The translations under genes and the position numbers were made by a program. Below, piece by piece: positions 18,434 to 27,071 of a stretch of 64,000 nt of DNA. Every line of letters begins with the position of its first letter. Position 1 is the first letter of the stretch. This stretch comes from Nitrospirae bacterium MYbin3 (lineage in GTDB: Bacteria; Nitrospirota; Thermodesulfovibrionia; Thermodesulfovibrionales; Dissulfurispiraceae), in contig PEAD01000015.1 of assembly GCA_002753335.1 (NCBI GenBank), forward strand, positions 1 through 64,000, given 5' to 3'. The notes under the pieces are model-generated. The model searched no databases, was not told where the DNA came from, and saw only the letters and a list, made by a program, of their open reading frames with translations.

Positions 18434-19277
18434 GCAGTCTCAATATCTCCCTGCGCGCTTCGCCAACCGTAAGAGGAACTTTTCCAAAACTCATCTTGTC
18501 CTCATGCTTAAGCTTGTAAATCAGCTCCGCAATCTGCGGAAGCCGCAGCTTTACATTCGCCATTTCATCAGGTGCCGTAAAAACTTGTTCGGGTGAGCCC
18601 CCGCGGGCAACACTGCCTTTACTCAAGATATAAAGCTTGTTCAAAAAAATCGGCACAAGGTCCACGCTGTGGGTAGACATTACAATCGTCACATTCCTTT
18701 CCCTGTTCAAAGCCGTAAGCAGATTCATCATTTTGTATTCACCCATGGGATCAAGGCCTGCGGTGGGCTCGTCAAGAAGAAGTATATCATGGCCCATCGC
18801 AAGCAATCCGGCAATGCAAACCCTCTTTTTCTGTCCAAAACTCAGATTGTGAATCGCCTTTTTCGCATAGCGCTCCATCTCAACATCTTTAAGGGCTGTG
18901 TTAACCCTGCGAGAGACTTCGCTCTCATCAAAGCCCATATTCATCGGCCCGAAGGCCACATCTTCAAACACAGTAGTCGCAAAAAGCTGATCGTCAGGGT
19001 TTTGGAATACAAGCCCCACTTTCCTGTAAATCTCTTTTGGAGAAAGAGTCCTGATGTCTGCACCGTCAAGCAAAATATTACCGTTACAGTTTTTTATCAA
19101 ACCATCCATCACCTTCAAAAGCGTTGTCTTGCCCGAACCATTGCTGCCAAGGATGCCCACAAAATCTCCGGTTTTTACATCAAAATTTATACCCGAAAGT
19201 GCGGTCGTCCCGTCCGGATACTTAAAAGATTCTATCCTGACCGCAAGCCTTGTTTCTTTCCTGCTTATATCCGCCAC
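18426..19277 (-). CDS. cbiO: cobalt ECF transporter ATPase CbiO
   Basis: A 283-residue ABC ATPase energising cobalt uptake by CbiMNQ. Walker A LGSNGSGKTTLLK, Q-loop VFQNPDDQLF, signature LSFGQKKRV, Walker B DILLLDEPTAGLDP and the H-switch STHSVDLV are all present. The C-terminal extension ends in a Leu-rich helix. It overlaps cbiQ by 13 bases. Confidence 0.96.
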   Translation of the reverse strand: MADISRKETRLAVRIESFKYPDGTTALSGINFDVKTGDFVGILGSNGSGKTTLLKVMDGLIKNCNGNILLDGADIRTLSPKEIYRKVGLVFQNPDDQLFATTVFEDVAFGPMNMGFDESEVSRRVNTALKDVEMERYAKKAIHNLSFGQKKRVCIAGLLAMGHDILLLDEPTAGLDPMGEYKMMNLLTALNRERNVTIVMSTHSVDLVPIFLNKLYILSKGSVARGGSPEQVFTAPDEMANVKLRLPQIAELIYKLKHEDKMSFGKVPLTVGEARREILRLHA

Positions 19278-20023
19278 AAAGCACCCATTATGCAGATAAG
19301 AAATGCGGATATAACAACTTCGGGAAGATTAAAAGGCTTATGCTTTAGCATCGGCATATTTCCGTCGTATCCTCTTTGAGTCATAGCCAAAGCTGTGCTC
19401 TGGCTGTTTTCGAAAGCCTTAAGCGTCAACGAGCCTGCAAGCGTTCCGAAAGAACTCAATCCCTGTTTCACAGACGCATAACCGAGTCGGTTCTTTTGTG
19501 AGTTGTAGATAACCATCGCATCTTCAAAGAGCATAAATATATATCTGTATGCAAACATCAGCACCTCGATAAAACCCTTCGGAAATCTCAGCCATGCAAG
19601 AGCTGCTATAAGTTCTGTAAAAGGGGTCGAGAAGCCTAAAAGCGTTAAAATAGAAACAGCGCCCAAAATCCGGCAGGCTATCAGCAGCCCCTCTTTTAGA
19701 CCATCGGCGTATCCCGCTACCTGTATGCTTCCAAGATTAAAGCTGAACAGAACCTCGCTCCCAGTAAAGAAGAGTTTGATGACCAGAAGAACCGCCACTA
19801 TAAACAGCGGCTCTGCAAACCTTAAAAGAAAAGCGCGCAGAGGTATTTTGATATGCAAACAGCAGGCTATAGCGCACAAAAGCACAAAGAAAGGAAAGAA
19901 AAAACCTTTATAGCTTAGCACCATTGCAAGCAGCATAAGCGCAAACACAATCTTAACCCTCGCGTCTATCTTTAAAAAACCATGGTCGTTCCTGAAATGT
20001 TCAGAGAGCAGATGCATCGCCAT
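19265..20023 (-). CDS. cbiQ: cobalt ECF transporter T-component CbiQ
   Basis: A 252-residue membrane protein with about five to six hydrophobic segments that couples CbiO to the substrate-binding CbiM. The characteristic coupling-helix motifs appear as A-W-L-R-F and S-Q-K-N-R-L, and the helical stretch ALAMTQRGYDG is typical of ECF T-components. It overlaps cbiN (23 bases) and cbiO (13 bases). Confidence 0.94.
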   Translation of the reverse strand: MAMHLLSEHFRNDHGFLKIDARVKIVFALMLLAMVLSYKGFFFPFFVLLCAIACCLHIKIPLRAFLLRFAEPLFIVAVLLVIKLFFTGSEVLFSFNLGSIQVAGYADGLKEGLLIACRILGAVSILTLLGFSTPFTELIAALAWLRFPKGFIEVLMFAYRYIFMLFEDAMVIYNSQKNRLGYASVKQGLSSFGTLAGSLTLKAFENSQSTALAMTQRGYDGNMPMLKHKPFNLPEVVISAFLICIMGALWRI

Positions 20024-20366
20024 TTGTAGGGTCTTCCGTCCTTTTGCATTTTATTATATCCGTATTTTTCCGTTCTGTAAGCATGCGCCAATAATATCCG
20101 GCACCAAAACCGCCAACAGCACCAGCAGTCAGAAAAGCGAAGAGAAGCAGATCCCCTTGATCCTTATTAACAAGCGGTTCGCGAGCTTCTCTGCCGTGCT
20201 CTTTGGCGATTTTTTCTATTACCGACTCGTCTACGCCTTTCCATTTGTCCTTTTCAGAACTAAAGGCTGAATACTGAAGGCTGAAAAAAAGAAATACAGA
20301 GATAGATAAACAAAACAGTAGTTTTTTGTAATGACTGCCGACTGCCGACTGCTGACTGTTTTTCAT
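20001..20366 (-). CDS. CbiN-like small membrane component of the cobalt transporter
   Basis: A 121-residue protein with an N-terminal hydrophobic signal/anchor (about 14-36), a short extracytoplasmic domain (about 37-85) and a C-terminal membrane helix (LLLFAFLTAGAVGGFGAGYYW). That two-helix architecture and its position between cbiM and cbiQ match CbiN, although sequence identity to enteric CbiN is low. The first ten codons and the region after the signal helix are built from 7-bp DNA repeats (see repeat entries), so parts of the sequence are repeat-derived. Confidence 0.7.
   Translation of the reverse strand: MKNSQQSAVGSHYKKLLFCLSISVFLFFSLQYSAFSSEKDKWKGVDESVIEKIAKEHGREAREPLVNKDQGDLLLFAFLTAGAVGGFGAGYYWRMLTERKNTDIIKCKRTEDPTNGDASAL
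20264..20291 (-). repeat. heptanucleotide repeat array in cbiN (TTCAGCC type)
   Basis: On the + strand three clear 7-base units, AGGCTGA, ATACTGA and AGGCTGA, run from 20264 to 20284. On the coding (-) strand they read as TTCAGCC/TTCAGTA/TTCAGCC-like units. The array lies in frame within cbiN, just after its signal helix. Confidence 0.6.
20333..20360 (-). repeat. heptanucleotide repeat array at the cbiN start (GACTGCC type)
   Basis: Four 7-base units on the + strand: GACTGCC (20333-20339), GACTGCC (20340-20346), GACTGCT (20347-20353) and a decayed GACTGTT (20354-20360). The array covers codons 3 to 12 of cbiN and encodes NSQQSAVGSH-like residues. Confidence 0.7.
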
Positions 20367-21106
20367 ATCCCCACCTCTTCCGGTTTCAGGACACGCATCT
20401 TTACGAGAAGATCAGGCCGTTTTCTATAAAGCAGCGTAACCATTCCGGCCGTCATAGCGCCTTCGAGAATTCCGAGCGGAAGCTGTGTTGGGACAAATGC
20501 GATTGCGATCTTCCAAAAAAGAGGCATGAATTCTGAATCGCCTTTTAGGCCTGATGCAAGCTCAACCGATGTGGTCAGGTATGTTGCCCAGTCGGCAAAC
20601 AATCCAGCCATGAATGCTGAAACAGCAATGTTAACCCTGATTGTCCGCAATGCCTTAAACGTAAGAAAACCAGCAAAGGAACCCATTACACCCATTGATA
20701 CTATATCAGCCCCCCATGTACTCAACCCTCCGTGTGCCAGGAAAAGCGCCTGTATAAGAAGCGCTGCTGCTGCTATAAGAATGCTTATAGCAGGCCCTAC
20801 AAGAATTCCTGCTATGCCTGTTCCGCATGGGTGAGAGCAGGTGCCTGCAGTAGGCACAGGTATCGGCATGCACGAGATGATGAATACAACAGCGGTTATA
20901 AGCCCCACAAGCGGCTTGAAAGCGGGGTCCTCAGCCGAAAGCTTTTTCAGTTCGTAAAGCCCCCATGCCACAAAAGGGATTGCAATAAGAGACCATACCA
21001 ACGCCCAGTTCAAAGGAAGTATGCCCTCGGAGATATGCATAGCATGAGCCTTCTCAATAAAAACAAAAAGGGATAAGAAGAAAAAAAGCGCTGAGCTTTT
21101 TTTCAC
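20363..21106 (-). CDS. cbiM: cobalt ECF transporter S-component CbiM
   Basis: A 247-residue membrane protein that binds Co2+. Family members coordinate the metal with a mature N-terminal Met-His. Here MHISEGILP starts at residue 23 after a cleavable signal peptide ending AHA, so processing exposes Met23-His24. About six membrane segments follow, with the GTCSHPCGTGIAG loop and LFLAHGGLSTWGAD carrying further metal-site histidines. It overlaps neighbours by 4 bases at each end. Confidence 0.95.
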   Translation of the reverse strand: MKKSSALFFFLSLFVFIEKAHAMHISEGILPLNWALVWSLIAIPFVAWGLYELKKLSAEDPAFKPLVGLITAVVFIISCMPIPVPTAGTCSHPCGTGIAGILVGPAISILIAAAALLIQALFLAHGGLSTWGADIVSMGVMGSFAGFLTFKALRTIRVNIAVSAFMAGLFADWATYLTTSVELASGLKGDSEFMPLFWKIAIAFVPTQLPLGILEGAMTAGMVTLLYRKRPDLLVKMRVLKPEEVGI

Positions 21107-22101
21107 TTCTCCCCACCCGCGATTTTCAAAAGTGCGTTCACAATCGCCACCGCAACTGGGGTACCGCCCTTCCTGCTAAGGTTTGTTATAAATGGAAACT
21201 TCTGTGCAGCAAGCAGCGCCTTTGATTCGTAGGCTTTAACAAAGCCGACAGGCACACCCACGACAAGCGGCAAAGGGCAAGGTGCAAGAGGCGATTTAAA
21301 GACTTCAACCGTCTTGAGCAGCGCGGTCGGCGCATTTCCGATGGCGATGATGCCGACATTGTTATTTTCGTTTAATGCCTTTTCGATCGCTATTTCGGAT
21401 CGGGTTTTTCCTGTCTCTTTTGAAAGCTTTATCACATCTTCATCATTGATTTTGCAGATCACTTTTCCGCCGAACGGCTCTAGCCATTTTTTTATAATGC
21501 CCGTCTTAACCATTTCAATATCTGTGAGAATGTTCTTGCCGGACTTTATAGCATTTATGCCTGTCTGCACCGCATCAGGATGGAACACAAGGGTCTTTGC
21601 AAATTCAAAATCAGCGGTAGCATGAATCACACGCTTTACAATAGACTGCCGCTCCTCAGGTATTCCACTGAAATCAGTTTCCTCAGAAAGAATCTCAAAA
21701 CTTTTCTTCTCTATGTCCTCAGGCACTGCCCCGCAAGCGGCCTGAATTCTGTCGAGGACCACCTGAACAAGCTTCTCATGAACGCCAAGAGGCTGTGTAT
21801 AAACGAATTCAACCGCAGGATAAATACCCTTGGCCTCTTCAATCAATTCAGGAATATCCTTTGTAACATGCATTCCGGAGCTTAGAAAATAGGGATGCAA
21901 TATTATCTTTTTAGCTCCAGAATCAGCAGATTTCTTGATTGCGGATAGTATATCCGGCTCTGCAAACTGCAGATATGCTGTTGTAACGCAATTATTGCTG
22001 CAGCCCGGATGCATCATGCCATGCAGCATAGACGCTACAAGTCCTATATTGTTAGCCTCTTTCTTGGGGCTTCCGTGTCCAAGCAGTATTATGTTTTCCA
22101 T
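21103..22101 (-). CDS. cbiXC: fused sirohydrochlorin cobaltochelatase CbiX - precorrin-8X methylmutase CbiC
   Basis: A 332-residue two-domain protein. Residues about 1-125 are a short CbiX chelatase that inserts Co2+ into sirohydrochlorin (HGSPKKEAN and ILHPYFLSSGMHV carry the metal-binding His residues). Residues about 135-330 are CbiC, which moves the C-11 methyl to C-12 to give cobyrinate (VIHATADFEF, GKNILTDIEMVKTGI and the VVGVPVGFVKAYESK substrate loop). The fusion joins an early and a late step of the pathway in one chain. Confidence 0.93.
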   Translation of the reverse strand: MENIILLGHGSPKKEANNIGLVASMLHGMMHPGCSNNCVTTAYLQFAEPDILSAIKKSADSGAKKIILHPYFLSSGMHVTKDIPELIEEAKGIYPAVEFVYTQPLGVHEKLVQVVLDRIQAACGAVPEDIEKKSFEILSEETDFSGIPEERQSIVKRVIHATADFEFAKTLVFHPDAVQTGINAIKSGKNILTDIEMVKTGIIKKWLEPFGGKVICKINDEDVIKLSKETGKTRSEIAIEKALNENNNVGIIAIGNAPTALLKTVEVFKSPLAPCPLPLVVGVPVGFVKAYESKALLAAQKFPFITNLSRKGGTPVAVAIVNALLKIAGGEK

Positions 22102-23438
22102 AGGGTCTCCTTTATAAATTCCACAAAACTTCGAGAAATATTTTTGTTGCTACCGAAATGTATATGCACATAACTTGCGAGAGCATTCCCAACCGAGTAG
22201 CCTTCATCAGCAAGCGTATATTCTGCCGAATCTTTAATTGCATACAGCGTATCGGTCTTTGGAAAGCCAGCGACCGAGGAATAATGAAACTCATGCCCTC
22301 TCAATATTTCACCGCTATTTCCGAGAATACAGTCTTTTTTAAGCGAGACTTGTCGGTAGCCTAGATGGGCCCTGCTTTTGGTCATGCAGGTTTTGAAATC
22401 AAAGACTCCTGCCATTCTGAAAAATTTGCCATCGAAATCTTCAATGCCCTGCGAAAGATACATCATTCCACCACATTCTGCATAAATAGGCATTCCTTTT
22501 TTTGCAGCAGTGAATACAGAATCAAGCATTAATGTGTTCTGAGACAACTGAGCAGCATGCAGTTCAGGATACCCGCCCCCTAAGTAAACGGCATCAACGC
22601 CTTCAGGAATATTCATATCGTCGAGGGGACTGAACAGAACTATTTCTGCGCCTGCCTCACGCAGCAAATCGAGATTGTCCTGATAATAAAAACAGAAAGC
22701 CTTATCGTAGGCAACCGCAATTTTAACTACGGAAGAAGCTGATGACTGAATCGAGAAGGTTTGAGAATTTTCATTCTGCCCTTTCACCCGAGAACTTTTC
22801 TGCACTATCGAGTCAAGGTCAATAAACTCAACCACAGTCTCTGTGAGTTGAGTAAATTGTTCCTCACTAAAAGGTTCATCTTCTGCCGTATGCAGTCCAA
22901 GATGGCGATGAGGTATTTCAAATTCAATATTCCTCGGCAGATACCCGAGAACACTGATATCCTTTACGCTGTCCTTAAGGCGCATATAATGCCTTTCTGA
23001 TGCGACGCGGTTAAATATTACACCAGCAAAAGGCACCACATTATAAGACACAAAACCTTTAACCACCGCCCCTGCACTCTCGGCCATACCGTAAGCGTCA
23101 ACGACCAAGATGACCGGAAGATTAAGCACAGATGCGAGCTTTGCAGTGCTTAACTGTCCATCGTAGAGGCCCATTACTCCTTCAACAACAGAAATGTCGG
23201 CATTTGAAGACACCTTGCAAAAAAGCTCTTTTACATAATCTTCGCCGCACATCCATAAATCAAGGTTCCGTGAAGACAGACCTGCAGCAAGCCTGTGAAG
23301 ACCGGAATCTATAAAATCAGGGCCTGCCTTGAACGGTTGCACCTTAAGCCCCCTGCTTTTAAGCGCAGCCATAATTCCGAGTGCGGCAGTTGTTTTGCCG
23401 CAACCGCTGTGGGTTCCTGCTATAAGCACACCGTTCAT
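22089..23438 (-). CDS. cbiA: cobyrinate a,c-diamide synthase CbiA
   Basis: A 449-residue ATP-dependent glutamine amidotransferase that amidates the a and c side chains of cobyrinate. The N-terminal dethiobiotin-synthetase-like domain has P-loop GTHSGCGKTTAALG. The C-terminal class I glutaminase domain has catalytic Cys in YAECGGMMYL and a His at the C-terminal VHIHF. A Ser/Gln-rich linker lies around residues 215-235. It overlaps cobD by 4 bases. Confidence 0.96.
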   Translation of the reverse strand: MNGVLIAGTHSGCGKTTAALGIMAALKSRGLKVQPFKAGPDFIDSGLHRLAAGLSSRNLDLWMCGEDYVKELFCKVSSNADISVVEGVMGLYDGQLSTAKLASVLNLPVILVVDAYGMAESAGAVVKGFVSYNVVPFAGVIFNRVASERHYMRLKDSVKDISVLGYLPRNIEFEIPHRHLGLHTAEDEPFSEEQFTQLTETVVEFIDLDSIVQKSSRVKGQNENSQTFSIQSSASSVVKIAVAYDKAFCFYYQDNLDLLREAGAEIVLFSPLDDMNIPEGVDAVYLGGGYPELHAAQLSQNTLMLDSVFTAAKKGMPIYAECGGMMYLSQGIEDFDGKFFRMAGVFDFKTCMTKSRAHLGYRQVSLKKDCILGNSGEILRGHEFHYSSVAGFPKTDTLYAIKDSAEYTLADEGYSVGNALASYVHIHFGSNKNISRSFVEFIKETLWKT

Positions 23439-24601
23439 GCTAATTTTGAAAGCTCCTTAAGTAAACGCATATTATCTTTATTGCTCTTCACAGCAATGCG
23501 CATATAGTTTTCATCAAGCCCTATGAAGTTGGAGCAATCCCTTACCATTATTCCTTTGTCGCGAAGCTGAAGTACGGTCTGCTGGGCGTTTCGTATTTTC
23601 AACAGATAAAAGTTAGCGTCAGATTCGAAATAGCGGATATTCAAAAGCTTGAGTCCGTCTTCGAGCACTGCACTTTCATGCTCGATTACCTTCAATGAAT
23701 CTAGACGGAATGCAGCGTCTCTTAGGGCTGCAATACCTGCAACCTGAGCAAGCGTGTTCACAGTCCAAGGCTCTTTGTATTTCAGAAGAAGATTTATGGT
23801 CTTCGGATGAGCAACAGCGTAGCCGATTCTAAGGCCCGAAAGCGCATAGAATTTTGTCAGTGATCGAAGGACTATCAGATAAGGATTTTTCTCGACTTCT
23901 TTAACTACCGATTCTTCAGGGCAAAAATCTATGAAGGCTTCATCCACAACCAGATAGGTCTTAAATTTAAGGGCTGCATTGCAGATCTTCAGCATATTAT
24001 TCCTGCTTATAACACGGCCTGTGGGGTTGTTCGGGTTGCAGATAAACACCGTGTCAACCGAGTTCATAAGCGCCGAAGCTTTTGTATCCTTGCTCATAGA
24101 GGCGATAAATTTTTCGGCATTAAGATCGAAGTTGTCTTTTTCCCATGTCACGAAATAGCTTACCTGGGGCGGCGTATGGTTAACCGCCTGAAGCGTCTTT
24201 ACAGCTCGCTCGTATTCCGAAAAGGTCGGCGCCGGGATAAGAACTTTTTCTGGTCTCAGCGCCCTTGCCGCAAGATAAATAAGCTCTGTGCTCCCGTTTC
24301 CACAGAGCACATGCTGTGAATCCATATGCAGATGCCGGGCTATCTCGACGCACAAATGCCGGGCATCCGGGTCCGGATAGTCAATAATGGTTCTAATGCC
24401 GTCTTTAATCGCAGCAACAACGCTCTTAGGCAGCCCCAGCGGATTTATAGAGGCGCTGAAATCAATGATCTCGTCTTCAGAAATGCCAAGCTCTTCAGAA
24501 AGCTTATAAATATTCCCTCCGTGAGGCTCGGGCTGCAAAGGTTCTGGCTGCTGCTCCAAAGGCTTTTCATTCTGCTTGTACTGCCATATCATAAAACACA
24601 C
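23435..24601 (-). CDS. cobD: threonine-phosphate decarboxylase CobD
   Basis: A 388-residue PLP enzyme making (R)-1-amino-2-propanol phosphate, the linker of the cobamide nucleotide loop. It has the HGGN N-terminal motif, FSASINPLG, the CNPNNPTGR motif, and PLP Lys in RSLTKFYALSGLRIGYA. About 20 residues rich in Gln/Pro/Glu precede the HGGN core, so the true start could be a later codon. It overlaps cbiB by 13 bases. It resembles histidinol-phosphate aminotransferase, but the operon context decides the call. Confidence 0.9.
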   Translation of the reverse strand: MCFMIWQYKQNEKPLEQQPEPLQPEPHGGNIYKLSEELGISEDEIIDFSASINPLGLPKSVVAAIKDGIRTIIDYPDPDARHLCVEIARHLHMDSQHVLCGNGSTELIYLAARALRPEKVLIPAPTFSEYERAVKTLQAVNHTPPQVSYFVTWEKDNFDLNAEKFIASMSKDTKASALMNSVDTVFICNPNNPTGRVISRNNMLKICNAALKFKTYLVVDEAFIDFCPEESVVKEVEKNPYLIVLRSLTKFYALSGLRIGYAVAHPKTINLLLKYKEPWTVNTLAQVAGIAALRDAAFRLDSLKVIEHESAVLEDGLKLLNIRYFESDANFYLLKIRNAQQTVLQLRDKGIMVRDCSNFIGLDENYMRIAVKSNKDNMRLLKELSKLA

Positions 24602-25572
24602 CTCACAGTAAGAATGCCGCCTCCAAAGGCTATGCCTAGGAGTGCGGTTACTCTGGTTATAATTATAGTTTTTTCGGATGCTTTCAAGTAATCGTTTTCG
24701 CGCTTGTCGCCTATAAAAGGTTTTTCAACGAGCATGCCGCCGTATGTGGAAGGCCCTCCAAAACTCACGCCGATCGCTCCTGCAACCGCTGCCTCAGGCA
24801 TTCCGCTGTTTGGACTTAGGTGGTTCCTCCCATCACGAAGCATCGTCTTCAAAGAGCAACGTCCTGCAGAAAGAGAACCAAAAACGAAAACTGATGCTAT
24901 GACAACCAGGAACCCGGAGATCCTTGCGGGGATGTAGTTTGCTATATCATCCAGACGGGCGGCCGCCCAGCCAAAGTTTATGTACTTTTCATTTCTGTAT
25001 CCCACCATAGAATCGAGTGTGTTTACTGCTTTGTAAGCAATAGCAAGGGGAAGTCCGCCTATCACCAGATAGAACAGGGGAGCGATAATCCCATCCGAAA
25101 GATTTTCAGAAAGAGTTTCCATCGTAGCTTTCAATATCTCCTGCTCTGACAGATTTTGGGTGTCGCGGCCAACTATCATACTCAGGTTTTGCCGGGCAGT
25201 TTCAATATCGTTTTTCTTAACACTATCTATAACCATACAGGCAGAAGAGATAAGCTCCCGCACCGCAATTGTGGTTGATATCAAATAAACGATTACCATC
25301 GCTCCAACAGATCTCAACAAAGGATGTTCAAAGCTCAAAGAGAATTCATGGAGCGCATAGGCAGCAAAAAAAGCTGTCGGCACAATACAGATAACAAGCG
25401 CTATTCCGGCAGTTTTCTCTGACACAGCGGTTCTCGCATATCTTCTTAGAATATTTTCAAGCGCTGCAATAGCGCTCCCCATTCCTCTGACAGGATGCGG
25501 CAGCCAGCGGGGATCTCCAATCAGAAAATCAAGAATGAAAGCCAGCATAAGTTCGACAGGATGTATACTCAT
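24589..25572 (-). CDS. cbiB: adenosylcobinamide-phosphate synthase CbiB
   Basis: A 327-residue integral membrane protein that attaches aminopropanol (phosphate) to cobyric acid. The family motif DFLIGDPRWLPHPVRGMG opens the protein. The cytoplasmic loop carries ARQNLSMIVGRDT, then ENLSDGIIAPLFY, the KAVNTLDSMVGYRNEKY stretch and SPNSGMPEAA. About four to five membrane helices are evident. Confidence 0.95.
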   Translation of the reverse strand: MSIHPVELMLAFILDFLIGDPRWLPHPVRGMGSAIAALENILRRYARTAVSEKTAGIALVICIVPTAFFAAYALHEFSLSFEHPLLRSVGAMVIVYLISTTIAVRELISSACMVIDSVKKNDIETARQNLSMIVGRDTQNLSEQEILKATMETLSENLSDGIIAPLFYLVIGGLPLAIAYKAVNTLDSMVGYRNEKYINFGWAAARLDDIANYIPARISGFLVVIASVFVFGSLSAGRCSLKTMLRDGRNHLSPNSGMPEAAVAGAIGVSFGGPSTYGGMLVEKPFIGDKRENDYLKASEKTIIITRVTALLGIAFGGGILTVRCVL

Positions 25573-27071
25573 AGATTAACAACCTTATTTATGAAATCCA
25601 TGTCGAGGTTTTCTTTCAGCGCCTGCGCAAGGCGGTCTATAGCCTTGTCCTTTGCCTTGGCGTAATTAAAGACCATGTCGAGCGGCGGCAGGCCCTTCTT
25701 CTTCCGGGCAGAATTCAAAACACCCCTTCTGAACGCATCGTTTTCAAAAATACCGTGGAGATACGTGCCCCAACAGTTACTTTTCATAGACCCGTCAAAA
25801 GTCTGTTGGCAGTCGGCAGCAGGCAGCCTGCTGATTTTAAATAAACCGATATCGCCTGAGCTCTCGCCCATATGGATTTCATAGCCTCTGAGCAGGCTGG
25901 GAGTGAAGCCCTGTTCGCTTCCTATCTCCGCTTGAACCCTGCATGTGGTTTTCGTATTTCGAAATATCGTTTCGATATCAAGCAGACCAATCCCGTCAAT
26001 CTCTTTATGCTCGCTCTCTATGCCATCAGCATCGTAAAGCTTTCTGCCCAGAATTTGATAACCGCCGCAAACACCGATTATCTGTATTCCCTTTGCAGAT
26101 GCAAGCTGGATGCTCTTATCAAGCTGCCTCTCTCTCAAAAATAGCAAATCCTTGACCGTATTTTTTGAGCCGGGCACTATCACGATATCCGCATTCTCGA
26201 TATCAGAAGGGTTGGTTGAATAAATAATATCAGCATCCGGCTCATGCACGAATGGATCAAAATCGGTAAAGTTGGATATGTATTTAAGCCTGACTATGAC
26301 TATTTTTATTCTTCTGACTTCTGACTTCTGACTTCTAACTTCTGACTTCTGAGTTAAAGATAGCCCATCCTCTTCGGGCAGCCCAATATCCGCAAGATAC
26401 GGCAGCACGCCTATAACAGGCTTGCCTGTTTTTTCTTTTATCATTTCGAGCCCCGGCCTGAGAATTTCGATGTCTCCCCTGAATTTGTTTATGATGAATC
26501 CCTTGATGCTCCTGCCTTCGCGGCCAAGAAGTTTAACCGTACCAAAAAGTGATGCGAACACTCCGCCCTTATCAATATCACCCACAAGCAAAACCGGAGC
26601 TTTGGCATACCGCGCTGCAGACATATTTACGATATCCACATCCATCAGATTTATCTCGGCAGGGCTGCCCGCCCCTTCCATAACAATCAAATCATGTTTT
26701 AAAGACAGGCTGTCATAAGCGGCTGTGACAACTTCCCATGCCTCTTTTTTAAAGGCATAATATTCCTGAGCCTTCATATGGCGCAAGGGTCTACCCATAA
26801 GAATCACCTGCGAGCCCATATCTCCCGAGGCCTTGAGCAAAACCGGATTCATCTCGACCGTAACCGGAATCCTTGCGCCTTCGGCCTGCAATGCCTGTGC
26901 GCGGCCAATCTCACCGCCATCCTCGGCAATGTAGGAATTCAGCGCCATATTCTGGGCCTTGAATGGCGCGACATTTATTCCCATATCGCTGAATATCCTG
27001 CACAGGCCGGTCACAATAAGGCTCTTGCCAGCGCCCGACCCGGTGCCGGTTATCATTAAAGCTTTAGCCAT
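25569..27071 (-). CDS. cbiP: cobyric acid synthase CbiP/CobQ
   Basis: A 500-residue glutamine amidotransferase that amidates side chains b, d, e and g. The N-terminal ATPase domain shows GTGSGAGKSLIVTGL and NMALNSY; the glutaminase domain has IIGVCGGYQILG with catalytic Cys and a C-terminal YLHGIFEND His. Around residue 245 the linker between domains contains a KSEVRSQKSEVR segment encoded by a 7-bp tandem DNA repeat, which is not a normal family feature. Confidence 0.95.
   Translation of the reverse strand: MAKALMITGTGSGAGKSLIVTGLCRIFSDMGINVAPFKAQNMALNSYIAEDGGEIGRAQALQAEGARIPVTVEMNPVLLKASGDMGSQVILMGRPLRHMKAQEYYAFKKEAWEVVTAAYDSLSLKHDLIVMEGAGSPAEINLMDVDIVNMSAARYAKAPVLLVGDIDKGGVFASLFGTVKLLGREGRSIKGFIINKFRGDIEILRPGLEMIKEKTGKPVIGVLPYLADIGLPEEDGLSLTQKSEVRSQKSEVRRIKIVIVRLKYISNFTDFDPFVHEPDADIIYSTNPSDIENADIVIVPGSKNTVKDLLFLRERQLDKSIQLASAKGIQIIGVCGGYQILGRKLYDADGIESEHKEIDGIGLLDIETIFRNTKTTCRVQAEIGSEQGFTPSLLRGYEIHMGESSGDIGLFKISRLPAADCQQTFDGSMKSNCWGTYLHGIFENDAFRRGVLNSARKKKGLPPLDMVFNYAKAKDKAIDRLAQALKENLDMDFINKVVNL
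26311..26352 (-). repeat. six-unit heptanucleotide tandem repeat inside cbiP
   Basis: Six consecutive 7-base units on the + strand: CTTCTGA, CTTCTGA, CTTCTGA, CTTCTAA, CTTCTGA, CTTCTGA. The 42 bases equal 14 codons, so the insertion keeps the cbiP frame. It falls in the inter-domain linker of the enzyme. Confidence 0.9.

Noticed and set aside
18669-19379. 236-residue + strand ORF opposite cbiO/cbiQ
   Set aside because: Antisense to clear CbiO motifs; no ribosome site or recognisable domain.
26311-26352. CRISPR-like repeats
   Set aside because: Units are 7 bases without spacers and lie inside cbiP. No CRISPR array or cas gene is present in the window.
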